Notes: a model not told the origin generated them from the letters alone. A stretch of DNA of 64,000 bases from Aquimarina sp040786285 (GCF_040786285.1 NZ_JBFMKQ010000003.1:124001-188000), one strand, 5' to 3'; positions 20,035 through 27,100 are shown, counted from the first letter of the stretch. Program-made: numbers and translations.

Positions 20035-20507
20035 AAGAGATAAATTATATAAAAGGAGATGCTACAGTTCCGCAAGCCAAAGGAACTAAGATTATTGTTC
20101 ATGTGTGCAATAATCTTGGGGGTTGGGGAAAAGGTTTTGTGCTGGTTATTTCCAAAAGGTGGCCAGAACCTGAAAAATCTTATAGAGAATGGCATCGAAA
20201 CCGAGCAAAAAATGATTTTGAGTTAGGAGCAATTCAGTTAATACAAGTATCTGATTATATCTATATTGGTAACATGATAGCGCAACAAGGAATGAAAACG
20301 GGTAGCAATGGAGTTCCTATTCGATATGAAGCCGTTAAAACATGTTTAGAAAAGATAGCTTTAGAAGCTAAGAAGTTAGAAGCAAGTATCCACATGCCAA
20401 GAATAGGTTGCGGGCTAGCCGGAGGAAAATGGGATAAAATAGAACCTATTATTAAAGAAACACTAATACAAAAAGACATAGACGTTTTTGTATACGATTT
20501 TAATTAA
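20031..20507 (+). CDS. Macro-domain protein (ADP-ribose binding or hydrolysing)
   Basis: This is a single macro domain of 158 residues. The start IxYIKGDAT is the family's adenine/ribose-binding strand, followed by IIVHVCNNLGGWGKGF (the Asn and Gly-rich catalytic/binding loop of the ALC1/Poa1-like branch), and MPRIGCGLAGGKW near residues 122-134, the phosphate-binding loop. Family knowledge: macro domains bind ADP-ribose; this branch removes ADP-ribose from protein or DNA or dephosphorylates ADP-ribose-1''-phosphate. It overlaps DUF4291 by ATGA, and the KptA start follows its stop almost directly. KptA releases ADP-ribose cyclic phosphate, a plausible precursor of its substrate. Confidence 0.88.
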   Translation: MKEINYIKGDATVPQAKGTKIIVHVCNNLGGWGKGFVLVISKRWPEPEKSYREWHRNRAKNDFELGAIQLIQVSDYIYIGNMIAQQGMKTGSNGVPIRYEAVKTCLEKIALEAKKLEASIHMPRIGCGLAGGKWDKIEPIIKETLIQKDIDVFVYDFN

Positions 20508-20508
20508 A

Positions 20509-21051
20509 ATGAAAATAAATCATAAACATATAAGTAAATTTTTAAGTCTTATTCTAAGACATGATCCCGTTAAAATAGGATTACAACTCGATGAAAATGG
20601 CTGGGCAGATGTAAATGAATTACTAAATAAAACACAAAAACATCAGCCAAATTTGGATATTGACCTGTTAAATAAAATTGTTGAAACCAATGACAAAAGA
20701 CGATTCGCTTTTAACGAAGATTGCACTAGAATAAGAGCAAATCAAGGGCATTCTATAAAAATAGACTTAGAATACAATCCTAAACAACCACCAGAGTTTT
20801 TATATCACGGTACCGTTGCAAAATTTATGGACGCAATCAGAGAAAAAGGTTTGCTAAAAATGAGCAGACATCATGTGCATCTCAGCGAAGAGAGAGATAC
20901 AGCAACCAAAGTAGGAGCAAGAAGAGGAAAGCCATTTATTCTAACGATAAGATCTGGAGCAATGTATGCAAACGGTGCCGAATTCTTTCAATCTGATAAT
21001 GGGGTATGGTTAACCGACAATGTTGAGTCAGAATATATTGAGTTTAAATGA
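20509..21051 (+). CDS. kptA: RNA 2'-phosphotransferase (Tpt1/KptA family)
   Basis: The 180-residue protein has the KptA winged-helix plus ART-like fold. The catalytic set is present: RH in LILRHDP near residue 17, Arg in KRRFAF, LYHGT, and Arg in GARRGKP, with HHVHLS as the NAD-site strand. ATG 20509 is preferred over an in-frame TTG at 20488, which sits inside the macro gene. Family knowledge: Tpt1 moves a 2'-phosphate from RNA to NAD+, giving nicotinamide and ADP-ribose 1'',2''-cyclic phosphate. Bacteria lack the tRNA splicing that needs it, so it may serve RNA repair. The released nicotinamide would feed the NAMPT of the island. The stop overlaps the next start (ATGA). Confidence 0.9.
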   Translation: MKINHKHISKFLSLILRHDPVKIGLQLDENGWADVNELLNKTQKHQPNLDIDLLNKIVETNDKRRFAFNEDCTRIRANQGHSIKIDLEYNPKQPPEFLYHGTVAKFMDAIREKGLLKMSRHHVHLSEERDTATKVGARRGKPFILTIRSGAMYANGAEFFQSDNGVWLTDNVESEYIEFK

Positions 21052-21959
21052 TATCAAAAAAAGAAAGATTTCTTGGGTCAATATTGCTAGGAGCAATAGG
21101 AGATGCAATGGGTAGTGCCTATGAAAATAAAATAAAACTGGATGATAATGTCTATTATCCTTTTGGAAAACCTAAAGAAGAAATTCCAAAGTGGAATATT
21201 ACCGATGATACTCAGTTAACAATTGCCACTTGTCAAGCGTTTCTAGAAGATATTAATTTAGAACCGAATATATTAGTTAAATATTTTATTACGCTTTTTT
21301 CAAATGGAAAAATAAGAGGCATAGGAGGATCGACACTTAAAGCCTTTCAAGAACTTCAAGCCGGAGGGCACTGGAGTCAAGTGGGTAGAAGAGGAGAATA
21401 TGCTGCGGGAAATGGTGCAGCCATGAGAATAGCTCCTTTAGCTTTCTTTAATCATATTTTAAGAGAACGAATAGAAGAAATTTGTTCGATAACTCATAAA
21501 AATACAGAAGCATATGTTGGAGCTTTATCGATAGTTCTGTCTATTAAACATATTATTAACCAAAATTGGAAAGATGACATAAGTCTAATGAAACTGATTA
21601 TGAATGATTTACCAGATTCCAAAGTGAGAGATAGAATTATCGAATTAAACAATCTTTCGAAGACAATCTCCATAATAGAAGTGGCTAATCAATTTGGAAA
21701 TGATGGATATGTTGTAAATTCAGTGCCTTTGGCAATCTTTTCCGCCAATAAGATTAAAGAACGGTCTATTGACTCTATTTTTGATGAATTAATACAAAGT
21801 AAAGGGGATACTGATACAAATTGTTCAATGACTGGGCATATTGTAGGTGCCTATATAGGCATAAACTGTGTGCCGCAACATTTATTGAACCAATTAGAGA
21901 TGTTAGCAGAATACGATTGGGTTAGTAAAAATGCTGAAAAGTTAGGCGACAAATTATAA
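21048..21959 (+). CDS. ADP-ribosylglycohydrolase (DraG family)
   Basis: The 303-residue protein carries the DraG-fold metal and ADP-ribose motifs in order: GAIGDAMGSAYE (residues 16-27), TDDTQ (near 56), GNGAAMRIAP (near 122) and DTDTNCSMTG (near 260). All metal-binding Asp/Thr positions are present, so it should be active. Family knowledge: it removes ADP-ribose from Arg or other protein side chains, or cleaves ADP-ribosyl RNA or DNA links. It overlaps KptA by ATGA and is 4 bp from the phosphatase. No DraT-like transferase is seen nearby. The natural target is unknown. Confidence 0.9.
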   Translation: MISKKERFLGSILLGAIGDAMGSAYENKIKLDDNVYYPFGKPKEEIPKWNITDDTQLTIATCQAFLEDINLEPNILVKYFITLFSNGKIRGIGGSTLKAFQELQAGGHWSQVGRRGEYAAGNGAAMRIAPLAFFNHILRERIEEICSITHKNTEAYVGALSIVLSIKHIINQNWKDDISLMKLIMNDLPDSKVRDRIIELNNLSKTISIIEVANQFGNDGYVVNSVPLAIFSANKIKERSIDSIFDELIQSKGDTDTNCSMTGHIVGAYIGINCVPQHLLNQLEMLAEYDWVSKNAEKLGDKL

Positions 21960-21963
21960 AATC

Positions 21964-22692
21964 ATGAGAACACTTGTTATAGGAGACATACATGGCGGAC
22001 ATATAGCTTTACTTCAAGTGTTAGATAGAGCTGAAGTAACACCAGAGGATATCTTGATTTTTTTAGGAGATTACGTGGATGGATGGAGCGAATCGGCTGA
22101 GACCATTGAGAAATTAATAGAACTATCTCAATCCAATACTTGTATTTTCATTAGAGGAAATCACGACCTTTGGTGTGGGTTATGGTTGGATAAAGGTGCA
22201 ACCAACCCAGTATGGTTAGCGCACGGAGGTAAAGAGACCATGAACAGTTATATACAATCCGGTTTTCTGACCAAAGATTCTCATAGAACGTTTTTCGACA
22301 ACTTGCAGGATTACTATTTGGATGAAGATAATCGATTGTTTGTGCATGCAGGTTTCACATCTATGCATGGAGTAGGTAGAGAGGAATACGATTCTAATTA
22401 TTATTGGGATCGAACGCTGTGGGAAGCTGCACTATTGGCCGAAAAAGTAAATAAAGAAGACTTAAAAGATAATCCTCCAAAGAGATTCGAGCATTATTCT
22501 GAAATCTACATAGGTCATACACCAACTACTAATTATGACCAATTTATACCTATGAAAGCCTATCATCTTTGGAATATCGATACGGGAGCTGCCTTTAAAG
22601 GTAAATTAACCATTATGGATATCGATACCAAAGAATTTTGGCAAAGTGATCCTTTACCATCTTTATATCCAACAGAGAAAGGGAGAAACTAA
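21964..22692 (+). CDS. Calcineurin-like metallophosphatase
   Basis: The 242-residue protein has the full metallophosphoesterase motif set: GDIHGG (residues 7-12), GDYVDGW, RGNHD, a HAGF strand and GHTPT. It resembles bacterial Ser/Thr phosphatases and diadenosine-tetraphosphatase-like enzymes of the same length. It is the last gene of the tight operon starting with the Prs homologue, 4 bp after the DraG gene. In this setting it may remove phosphate from ADP-ribose-phosphate, from a nucleotide intermediate or from RNA ends left by KptA-linked repair. Substrate is inferred only from context. Confidence 0.85.
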   Translation: MRTLVIGDIHGGHIALLQVLDRAEVTPEDILIFLGDYVDGWSESAETIEKLIELSQSNTCIFIRGNHDLWCGLWLDKGATNPVWLAHGGKETMNSYIQSGFLTKDSHRTFFDNLQDYYLDEDNRLFVHAGFTSMHGVGREEYDSNYYWDRTLWEAALLAEKVNKEDLKDNPPKRFEHYSEIYIGHTPTTNYDQFIPMKAYHLWNIDTGAAFKGKLTIMDIDTKEFWQSDPLPSLYPTEKGRN

Positions 22693-22730
22693 TTTGTTTA
22701 TCATAGTTTCTAAATATTTTATGTAAAAAA

Positions 22731-22777
22731 TACGCAAAATACTTTGTGGTTTAAAAAGTGTAATCTATATTTGCGTA
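22731..22777 (+). promoter_or_regulatory. NAMPT promoter with paired inverted half-sites
   Basis: TTTG (22743-22746), exactly 19 bases, then TATATTTG (22766-22773) form a textbook flavobacterial promoter. TACGCAAA (22731-22738) and its inverted copy TTTGCGTA (22770-22777) bracket it, 39 bp apart start to start. Both the half-sites and the following ATAACACAA match the Prs-like promoter. An NrtR operator is inferred. Confidence 0.72.
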
Positions 22778-22800
22778 TAAATAACACAAAATATTAAATA

Positions 22801-24246
22801 ATGAATCCACTACTATTAACAGACGGTTACAAATTAGGTCACAGAGAACAATACCCAGAAGGAACTACATTAGTCTATTCTAATTGGACACCACGTAAGA
22901 GTCGAGTAGAAGGCGTTGATAATGTAGTGTTTTTTGGACTTCAATATTTCGTTAAAGAGTATTTGATTAAACGATTTAAAGAGGACTTCTTTAATCAACC
23001 TAAGGAAGCTGTTACTGCAGAATATAAAAAGTATGTTGATAATTACTTAGGAATAAATTATGATATTTCGCATATAGAAGACTTACATGATTTAGGATAT
23101 CTACCTATAGAAATCAAAGCATTACCGGAAGGGACAGAAGTACCAATTAGAGTACCTATGTTCACTATGGTAAATACAAAACCAGAATTCTTTTGGTTAA
23201 CAAATTACTTAGAAACTCTTTTGTCTAATATTATTTGGCAGCCATGTACTTCAGCTACCATTGCCAAACAATACAGAAAGATATTGATGCAATATGCCTC
23301 AGAAACTGATGAAGCAAATTTGGATTTTGTGACTTGGCAAGGGCATGATTTCTCAATGAGAGGAATGTCTGGAACCGAATCTTCAATACTCAGTGGTATG
23401 GCACATGCACTGGCTTTTTCGGGCAGCGATACACTTGCGGTAGCTAAGGCATATGAAACATTTTATAATACCGATGTAACCAAAGAACTAGTGATTGGTA
23501 GTGTAAATGCAACGGAACACAGTGTGATGTGTGCTGGTAGCAAGGATGACGAAATAGGTACGTTTAGAAGATTATTAGACACCTATCCAACAGGGATTTT
23601 ATCTGTAGTATCTGATACATGGGATTTATGGAAAGTACTTACAGAGTACTTACCAATGTTAAAAGAAGAAATCCTTGAACGTGATGGAAAACTAGTGATC
23701 AGACCCGATTCTGGAAACCCTGTAGATATTACTTGTGGATGTCAACATGAAAATCCTGTAATAGCGAAGGGAGTAATTGAACTGCTTTGGGACGAATTTG
23801 GAGGAACCATAAATAAGCAAGGATATAAAGTTTTAGACCCCAAAATTGGTGCTATTTATGGTGACAGTATTACCATAGAAAGGGCAAAACAGATATGTGA
23901 ACGCCTGAAGAAAAAGGGATTTGCCTCAACAAATGTTGTATTGGGTATAGGAAGCTTTACCTATCAATATAATACCAGAGATACTTTTGGATTTGCCATG
24001 AAAGCTACCTATGTTGAAGTGGAAGGTAAAGGCCGAGAGATATTTAAAGATCCTATTACCGATGACGGTACCAAGAAATCTGCTAAAGGTTTAATTCAAT
24101 TATATAACGAAAACGGACACGTAAAATTTAAAGATCAAGTGTCTAAAGATGAAGAAAATGAAGGTTTATTACAAACAGTTTTTCTTGATGGTAAATTAAT
24201 TGTTGACGACAATCTAATACGGATAAGAGAACGATTAATTAGTTGA
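22801..24246 (+). CDS. nadV: Nicotinamide phosphoribosyltransferase (NAMPT/NadV)
   Basis: The 481-residue protein is close to the family's usual 460-495. Motifs in order: LLLTDGYKLGH at the start, VFFGLQY, LPIEIKALPEG, HDFSMRGMSGTES (the Phe and Arg that clamp nicotinamide), GSDT (Asp contacting the amide), EHSVM (the phosphorylated catalytic His), IRPDSGNP (PRPP site) and GDSIT. It makes NMN from nicotinamide and PRPP, the first step of one-step NAD+ salvage. A phage relative (Namat) joins nicotinamide to ADP-ribose pyrophosphate instead. It has its own promoter with the same paired half-sites as the Prs homologue, so both are likely co-controlled by NrtR. Confidence 0.92.
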   Translation: MNPLLLTDGYKLGHREQYPEGTTLVYSNWTPRKSRVEGVDNVVFFGLQYFVKEYLIKRFKEDFFNQPKEAVTAEYKKYVDNYLGINYDISHIEDLHDLGYLPIEIKALPEGTEVPIRVPMFTMVNTKPEFFWLTNYLETLLSNIIWQPCTSATIAKQYRKILMQYASETDEANLDFVTWQGHDFSMRGMSGTESSILSGMAHALAFSGSDTLAVAKAYETFYNTDVTKELVIGSVNATEHSVMCAGSKDDEIGTFRRLLDTYPTGILSVVSDTWDLWKVLTEYLPMLKEEILERDGKLVIRPDSGNPVDITCGCQHENPVIAKGVIELLWDEFGGTINKQGYKVLDPKIGAIYGDSITIERAKQICERLKKKGFASTNVVLGIGSFTYQYNTRDTFGFAMKATYVEVEGKGREIFKDPITDDGTKKSAKGLIQLYNENGHVKFKDQVSKDEENEGLLQTVFLDGKLIVDDNLIRIRERLIS

Positions 24247-24290
24247 ATCATAAATAAAAAGAGAAAGTATAGATAACATGACAGAAAAAA

Positions 24291-24554
24291 ATGAATATTA
24301 TCATTAAACAAATAGAACTTATAGAAAGAATTGATAGACTGATTCGTTTGCAAGCCACTGGATCACCTGATGAATTTGCATGCAAATTAGGGATCTCTAA
24401 AACGAAACTATATCGTATCATTAAATTGATGAAACAACTGGAAGCCCCAATAGAATACAATTTTAACATGCAGAGTTTTGTATATGAAAAAGCAGTGGAC
24501 TTTACGTTTGGCTTTTATTCAAAAGAGCGAGTAAGTGAACGTGTGAGCTGTTGA
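24291..24554 (+). CDS. Small helix-turn-helix protein
   Basis: The 87-residue protein has a winged or type-11 helix-turn-helix near residues 10-60 (TGSPDEFACKLGISKTKLYRIIKLMK), followed by a short beta hairpin. It has no effector domain. It starts 44 bp after the NAMPT stop on the same strand and is likely co-transcribed. It may be a local regulator of the island or of a neighbouring system. Similar small HTH proteins exist across flavobacteria, with no known role that I can name. Confidence 0.65.
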   Translation: MNIIIKQIELIERIDRLIRLQATGSPDEFACKLGISKTKLYRIIKLMKQLEAPIEYNFNMQSFVYEKAVDFTFGFYSKERVSERVSC

Positions 24555-24644
24555 TTTTTAATTAATTTTGAGAAACAGAATTAGGAAGAGCAATAGTATC
24601 TTTTGATGTTTATCCTAAAAAAAGAAATAGATAACATAAAGCAA

Positions 24645-24803
24645 TTATTCTCCCCAATTTTGCTCCTGTACTATTTTAACAGTATCAAATACTAATTTTG
24701 TATATTCTTTTAGCGGTTGATTAAAAATAGCAATTACCTTCTCTATCACAAAAGCTTTGTTCTTTTTTGGAGTGGTGTATATTTTATTTTCTATACAGTA
24801 CAA
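24645..24803 (-). other. Possible 52-codon ORF or gene remnant
   Basis: On the minus strand a frame with coding-like composition runs from a TTG at 24803 to TAA at 24645. It encodes a lysine-rich helical peptide with KKNKAFVIEKVIAIFN and ending QEQNWGE. The frame is open for ten more codons upstream but has no ATG before the stop at the terminator hairpin. It may be a short gene, the remnant of a longer one, or chance. No homologue is recognised. Confidence 0.25.
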
Positions 24804-24827
24804 AGTAATTCTTAAATAAATACCATA

Positions 24828-24856
24828 AAAAAATGCGTCCTATAGACGCATTTTTT
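24828..24856 (-). terminator. Bidirectional hairpin terminator downstream of tRNA-Met
   Basis: AAAAAATGCGTC (24828-24839), loop CTATA, GACGCATTTTTT (24845-24856): a 12-bp perfect stem with A and T runs on either side. It lies 28 bp past the 3' end of the minus-strand tRNA, whose transcript it most likely ends. Confidence 0.85.
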
Positions 24857-24884
24857 ATTGATATCGCAGATATTATTTTAATCG

Positions 24885-24958
24885 TAGCGAGAGGGGGGCA
24901 CGATCCCCCGACCTCTGGGTTATGAATCCAACGCTCTAACCAGCTGAGCTACCTCGCC
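24885..24958 (-). tRNA. tRNA-Met (anticodon CAT)
   Basis: The minus strand folds as a 74-nt tRNA. The acceptor is GGCGAGG paired with TCTCGCT and ends in A73. The D-arm contains AGCTCAGCTGGTTAGAGC, the anticodon loop is TTCATAA, and the T stem is GGGGG/CCCCC. CCA is not encoded. The anticodon CAT could also be tRNA-Ile2 read after lysidine modification, but the body resembles elongator Met. Two features are odd: the anticodon stem closes with an A31-C39 mismatch, and the T loop reads ATCGTGC rather than the usual TTCGAxx. Confidence 0.88.
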
Positions 24959-25106
24959 AAATAGATGCTACATTAATAATAAATGCGGGTGCAAATATAA
25001 AAACAAAATACAATGTCACAAACAATAATGTGGAATTAATTTTTTTTTCAATGTCCTTTTAAAGTCGACAATTAATCTATATATTGGCTTATCAACAATT
25101 AATGAT

Positions 25107-25499
25107 ATGTCTGAAAAAACAAAATATGAACTTGAGTTTGTAGTTCAATCTTCACCACAACTATTATATCAATATATTTCTACTCCCTCAGGGCTTTCTG
25201 AGTGGTTTGCCGATAATGTAAATTCTAGAGGAGAGTTGTTTACTTTTATATGGGATGATTCTGAAGAAGAAGCAAAACTCTTGAGTAAAAAAAGTGGAGA
25301 ACGTATAAAATTTAGATGGGTAGAGGATGAGGATAATGGTAATGATTATTTCTTCGAATTACGTATTCAGGTAGATGAGATAACAAAAGATGTCTCACTT
25401 ATGGTTACTGATTATTCTGATGACGATGAAATAGACGAAAATAAGATGCTTTGGGATAATATGATTAGCAATCTTAAACACGTACTCGGTTCGGCTTAA
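25107..25499 (+). CDS. START-like (SRPBCC/AHSA1-type) domain protein
   Basis: The 130-residue protein is one SRPBCC helix-grip domain. It opens with YELEFVVQSSPQLLYQYIS, has the AHSA1-like LSEWFAD near residue 30, a run of beta strands with FRWVED, and a long C-terminal helix. The middle is strongly acidic (DYSDDDEIDENK). It binds a small hydrophobic ligand or partner by family analogy; the ligand is unknown. An ATG at 25102 is in another frame, so ATG 25107 is used. A terminator follows at once, so it forms its own transcript, upstream of the class IV aminotransferase. Confidence 0.8.
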   Translation: MSEKTKYELEFVVQSSPQLLYQYISTPSGLSEWFADNVNSRGELFTFIWDDSEEEAKLLSKKSGERIKFRWVEDEDNGNDYFFELRIQVDEITKDVSLMVTDYSDDDEIDENKMLWDNMISNLKHVLGSA

Positions 25500-25530
25500 T
25501 TTTTTCTTTTTTTAATATCAATTTTATTCC

Positions 25531-25563
25531 CCCATACCATTAAAAGTGTATGGGACTTTTTTT
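25531..25563 (+). terminator. Rho-independent terminator of the START-like gene
   Basis: CCCATAC (25531-25537), a 10-base loop, GTATGGG (25548-25554) and a T run up to 25563. It ends directly at the ATG of the aminotransferase, so a GTG at 25546 inside the stem is not a believable start codon. Confidence 0.8.
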
Positions 25564-26412
25564 ATGGTTAATGTTAATGGAAATTTGCTTGAAGATAATA
25601 TAGCAAGTATTACGATTACCAATAGAGGATATACATACGGAGATGCTTTATTCGAAACGATAAGGGTTAATTCTGGGAAACTATTATTTTGGGAGGACCA
25701 TTATTTTAGATTAATGGCTTCTATGCGCATTCTAAGAATGCAAATCCCAATGCAGTTTACTCCAGAATTTTTAGAAAAAGAAATTCTGGATCTAATTGCA
25801 AAGAATCACGGATTGGATACCTCTATACGGGTAAAGATCATGGTCAATAGGGTTTCGGGAGGGTTATATACTCCTCTTTCTAATGAGGTTGAGTATGTAA
25901 TATCTACATCTCAATTAGATACTCCATTTTATACAATTTCTGAAAATAAATGTGAGGTAACTCTTTTTAAAGACCATTATGTAGCACCAGATTTACTGTC
26001 TACTCTAAAATCAAATAATAAACTAGTTAATATTTTAGGAAGTATTTTTGCTAAAGAAAATGGTTTCGATAATTGTATTGTTTTAAATTCTAATAAAATG
26101 GTTATCGAGGCTTTAAACGGAAATATTTTTTTGATCAAAGGGAATACTATAAAAACACCTCCCGTTGCCGATGGATGCCTAAAAGGAGTACTTAGAACGC
26201 AATTATTAAGAATTCTCGAAAAATTACCAGAATTTGAAGTACAAGAAGATTCAATTTCTCCGTTCGAGTTACAAAAAGCTGATGAATTGTTTGTTACCAA
26301 TGTGATTAGTGGTATTCAACCTATTACCAAATTCAGAAAAAAAGAGTATAATACTGCGATAAGCAGAAGGCTATTAGGAATATTAAATACCAGGATTAGA
26401 TTAGCCGATTAA
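25564..26412 (+). CDS. Class IV aminotransferase / aminodeoxychorismate lyase-like enzyme
   Basis: This PLP fold-type IV enzyme has 282 residues. Motifs: NRGYTYGDALFETIR near residues 21-35 (substrate-side loop), EDHYFRLMASMR, and LKSNNKLVNILG around residue 150 with the lysine expected to hold PLP. EALNGNIFLI follows, and VADGCLKGVLRTQLL is the cofactor phosphate loop. It could be PabC (folate), a branched-chain or a D-amino acid aminotransferase; sequence alone does not decide. It ends against YqgE with overlapping stops (TTAA at 26409-26412), so the two genes converge with no terminator between them. Confidence 0.8.
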   Translation: MVNVNGNLLEDNIASITITNRGYTYGDALFETIRVNSGKLLFWEDHYFRLMASMRILRMQIPMQFTPEFLEKEILDLIAKNHGLDTSIRVKIMVNRVSGGLYTPLSNEVEYVISTSQLDTPFYTISENKCEVTLFKDHYVAPDLLSTLKSNNKLVNILGSIFAKENGFDNCIVLNSNKMVIEALNGNIFLIKGNTIKTPPVADGCLKGVLRTQLLRILEKLPEFEVQEDSISPFELQKADELFVTNVISGIQPITKFRKKEYNTAISRRLLGILNTRIRLAD

Positions 26413-26969
26413 TTGTAGGTGGGGTTTTCTGGCGCATTAGACCAGAGTAAATAATCACCTCCAAGTTCTATCATTTTTTCTTTCCAGAAGGTATTATATG
26501 ATTTACCGAAGATATTTTTTTTATAGTTGTTTTCAACAATTACCCATGAATTGGCTTCTAGCTCTTGATTAAGCTGTTCTGAGTCCCAACCAGAATACCC
26601 TAAGAAAAACCGAATCTCGTTAGATGTGATTCTATCTTCAGCAATCAATTTGGACACAATTGTAAAATCTCCTCCCCAATAGATACCACCAGAAATTTCT
26701 ACACTGTTTGGGATTAAATCAGGTACTTTATGAATAAAATAGAGATTATCTTGTTCTACAGGACCCCCATTATATATTTTAAAATCAGCTTCTACATCGG
26801 GTACAAGATCAGCCAGAGAATATTCTAAAGGTTTATTCATTATAAAACCAATGGATCCTTGCTCACTATGGTCTGCAAGAAGAACCACAGAACGATTAAA
26901 TGATACATCCCCTATAATGGAAGGCTCGGCAACTAACAGGTGTCCTTTTGAGGGTTGAAGTGATATCAT
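26409..26969 (-). CDS. YqgE/AlgH family protein
   Basis: The 186-residue protein matches YqgE: GHLLVAEPSIIGDVSFNRSVVLLADH near the start, GSIGFIMNKPL, YNGGPVEQDNLYFIH, IYWGGDF and FFLGYSGWDSEQLNQEL. No catalytic motif is known. The family is widespread, soluble, and associated with exopolysaccharide or transcription control in some proteobacteria; its biochemical role is unsettled. It converges on the class IV aminotransferase, a pairing that recurs in flavobacteria. Its promoter side is open toward the HU gene, which lies upstream on the same strand and ends in its own terminator. Confidence 0.88.
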   Translation of the reverse strand: MISLQPSKGHLLVAEPSIIGDVSFNRSVVLLADHSEQGSIGFIMNKPLEYSLADLVPDVEADFKIYNGGPVEQDNLYFIHKVPDLIPNSVEISGGIYWGGDFTIVSKLIAEDRITSNEIRFFLGYSGWDSEQLNQELEANSWVIVENNYKKNIFGKSYNTFWKEKMIELGGDYLLWSNAPENPTYN

Positions 26970-27052
26970 ACGATGGTTTTCTTTATCTTAAAGCTAAATA
27001 ATTATTTCTAATAATCAAAGTAGTTGATCCATTTTTGTGGTAAAACCATAAA

Positions 27053-27077
27053 AAAAGCTCCCAATGTGGGAGCTTTT
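27053..27077 (-). terminator. Terminator of the HU gene
   Basis: AAAAGCTCCCA (27053-27063), loop ATG, TGGGAGCTTTT (27067-27077) form an 11-bp perfect stem. On the minus strand the stem is followed by a run of T, 24 bp after the HU stop. Confidence 0.85.
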
Positions 27078-27100
27078 AAATAATATCGAAAACGGACTGA

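Larger units (their letters stand above)
24555..25106. other. 552-bp gap holding a tRNA, a terminator and a possible short ORF
   Basis: From left to right: about 90 bp without features, a 52-codon minus-strand ORF (24645-24803), the hairpin terminator (24828-24856), tRNA-Met on the minus strand (24885-24958) and an A/T-rich leader before the START-like gene. No other gene is seen. Confidence 0.7.

Noticed and set aside
18828..20507. DarT-NADAR or DarTG toxin-antitoxin pair
   Set aside because: NADAR and macro fit antitoxin roles, but no protein nearby shows DarT motifs, so a toxin-antitoxin call is not supported.
17220..24554. Prophage or phage remnant around the NAMPT-Prs pair
   Set aside because: Such pairs occur in phages, but no capsid, tail, terminase, integrase or attachment repeat is present, and the genes have chromosomal-style promoters and an NrtR regulator.
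25546..25563. GTG start for the class IV aminotransferase
   Set aside because: It lies inside the stem of the preceding terminator; ATG 25564 gives the usual N-terminus.
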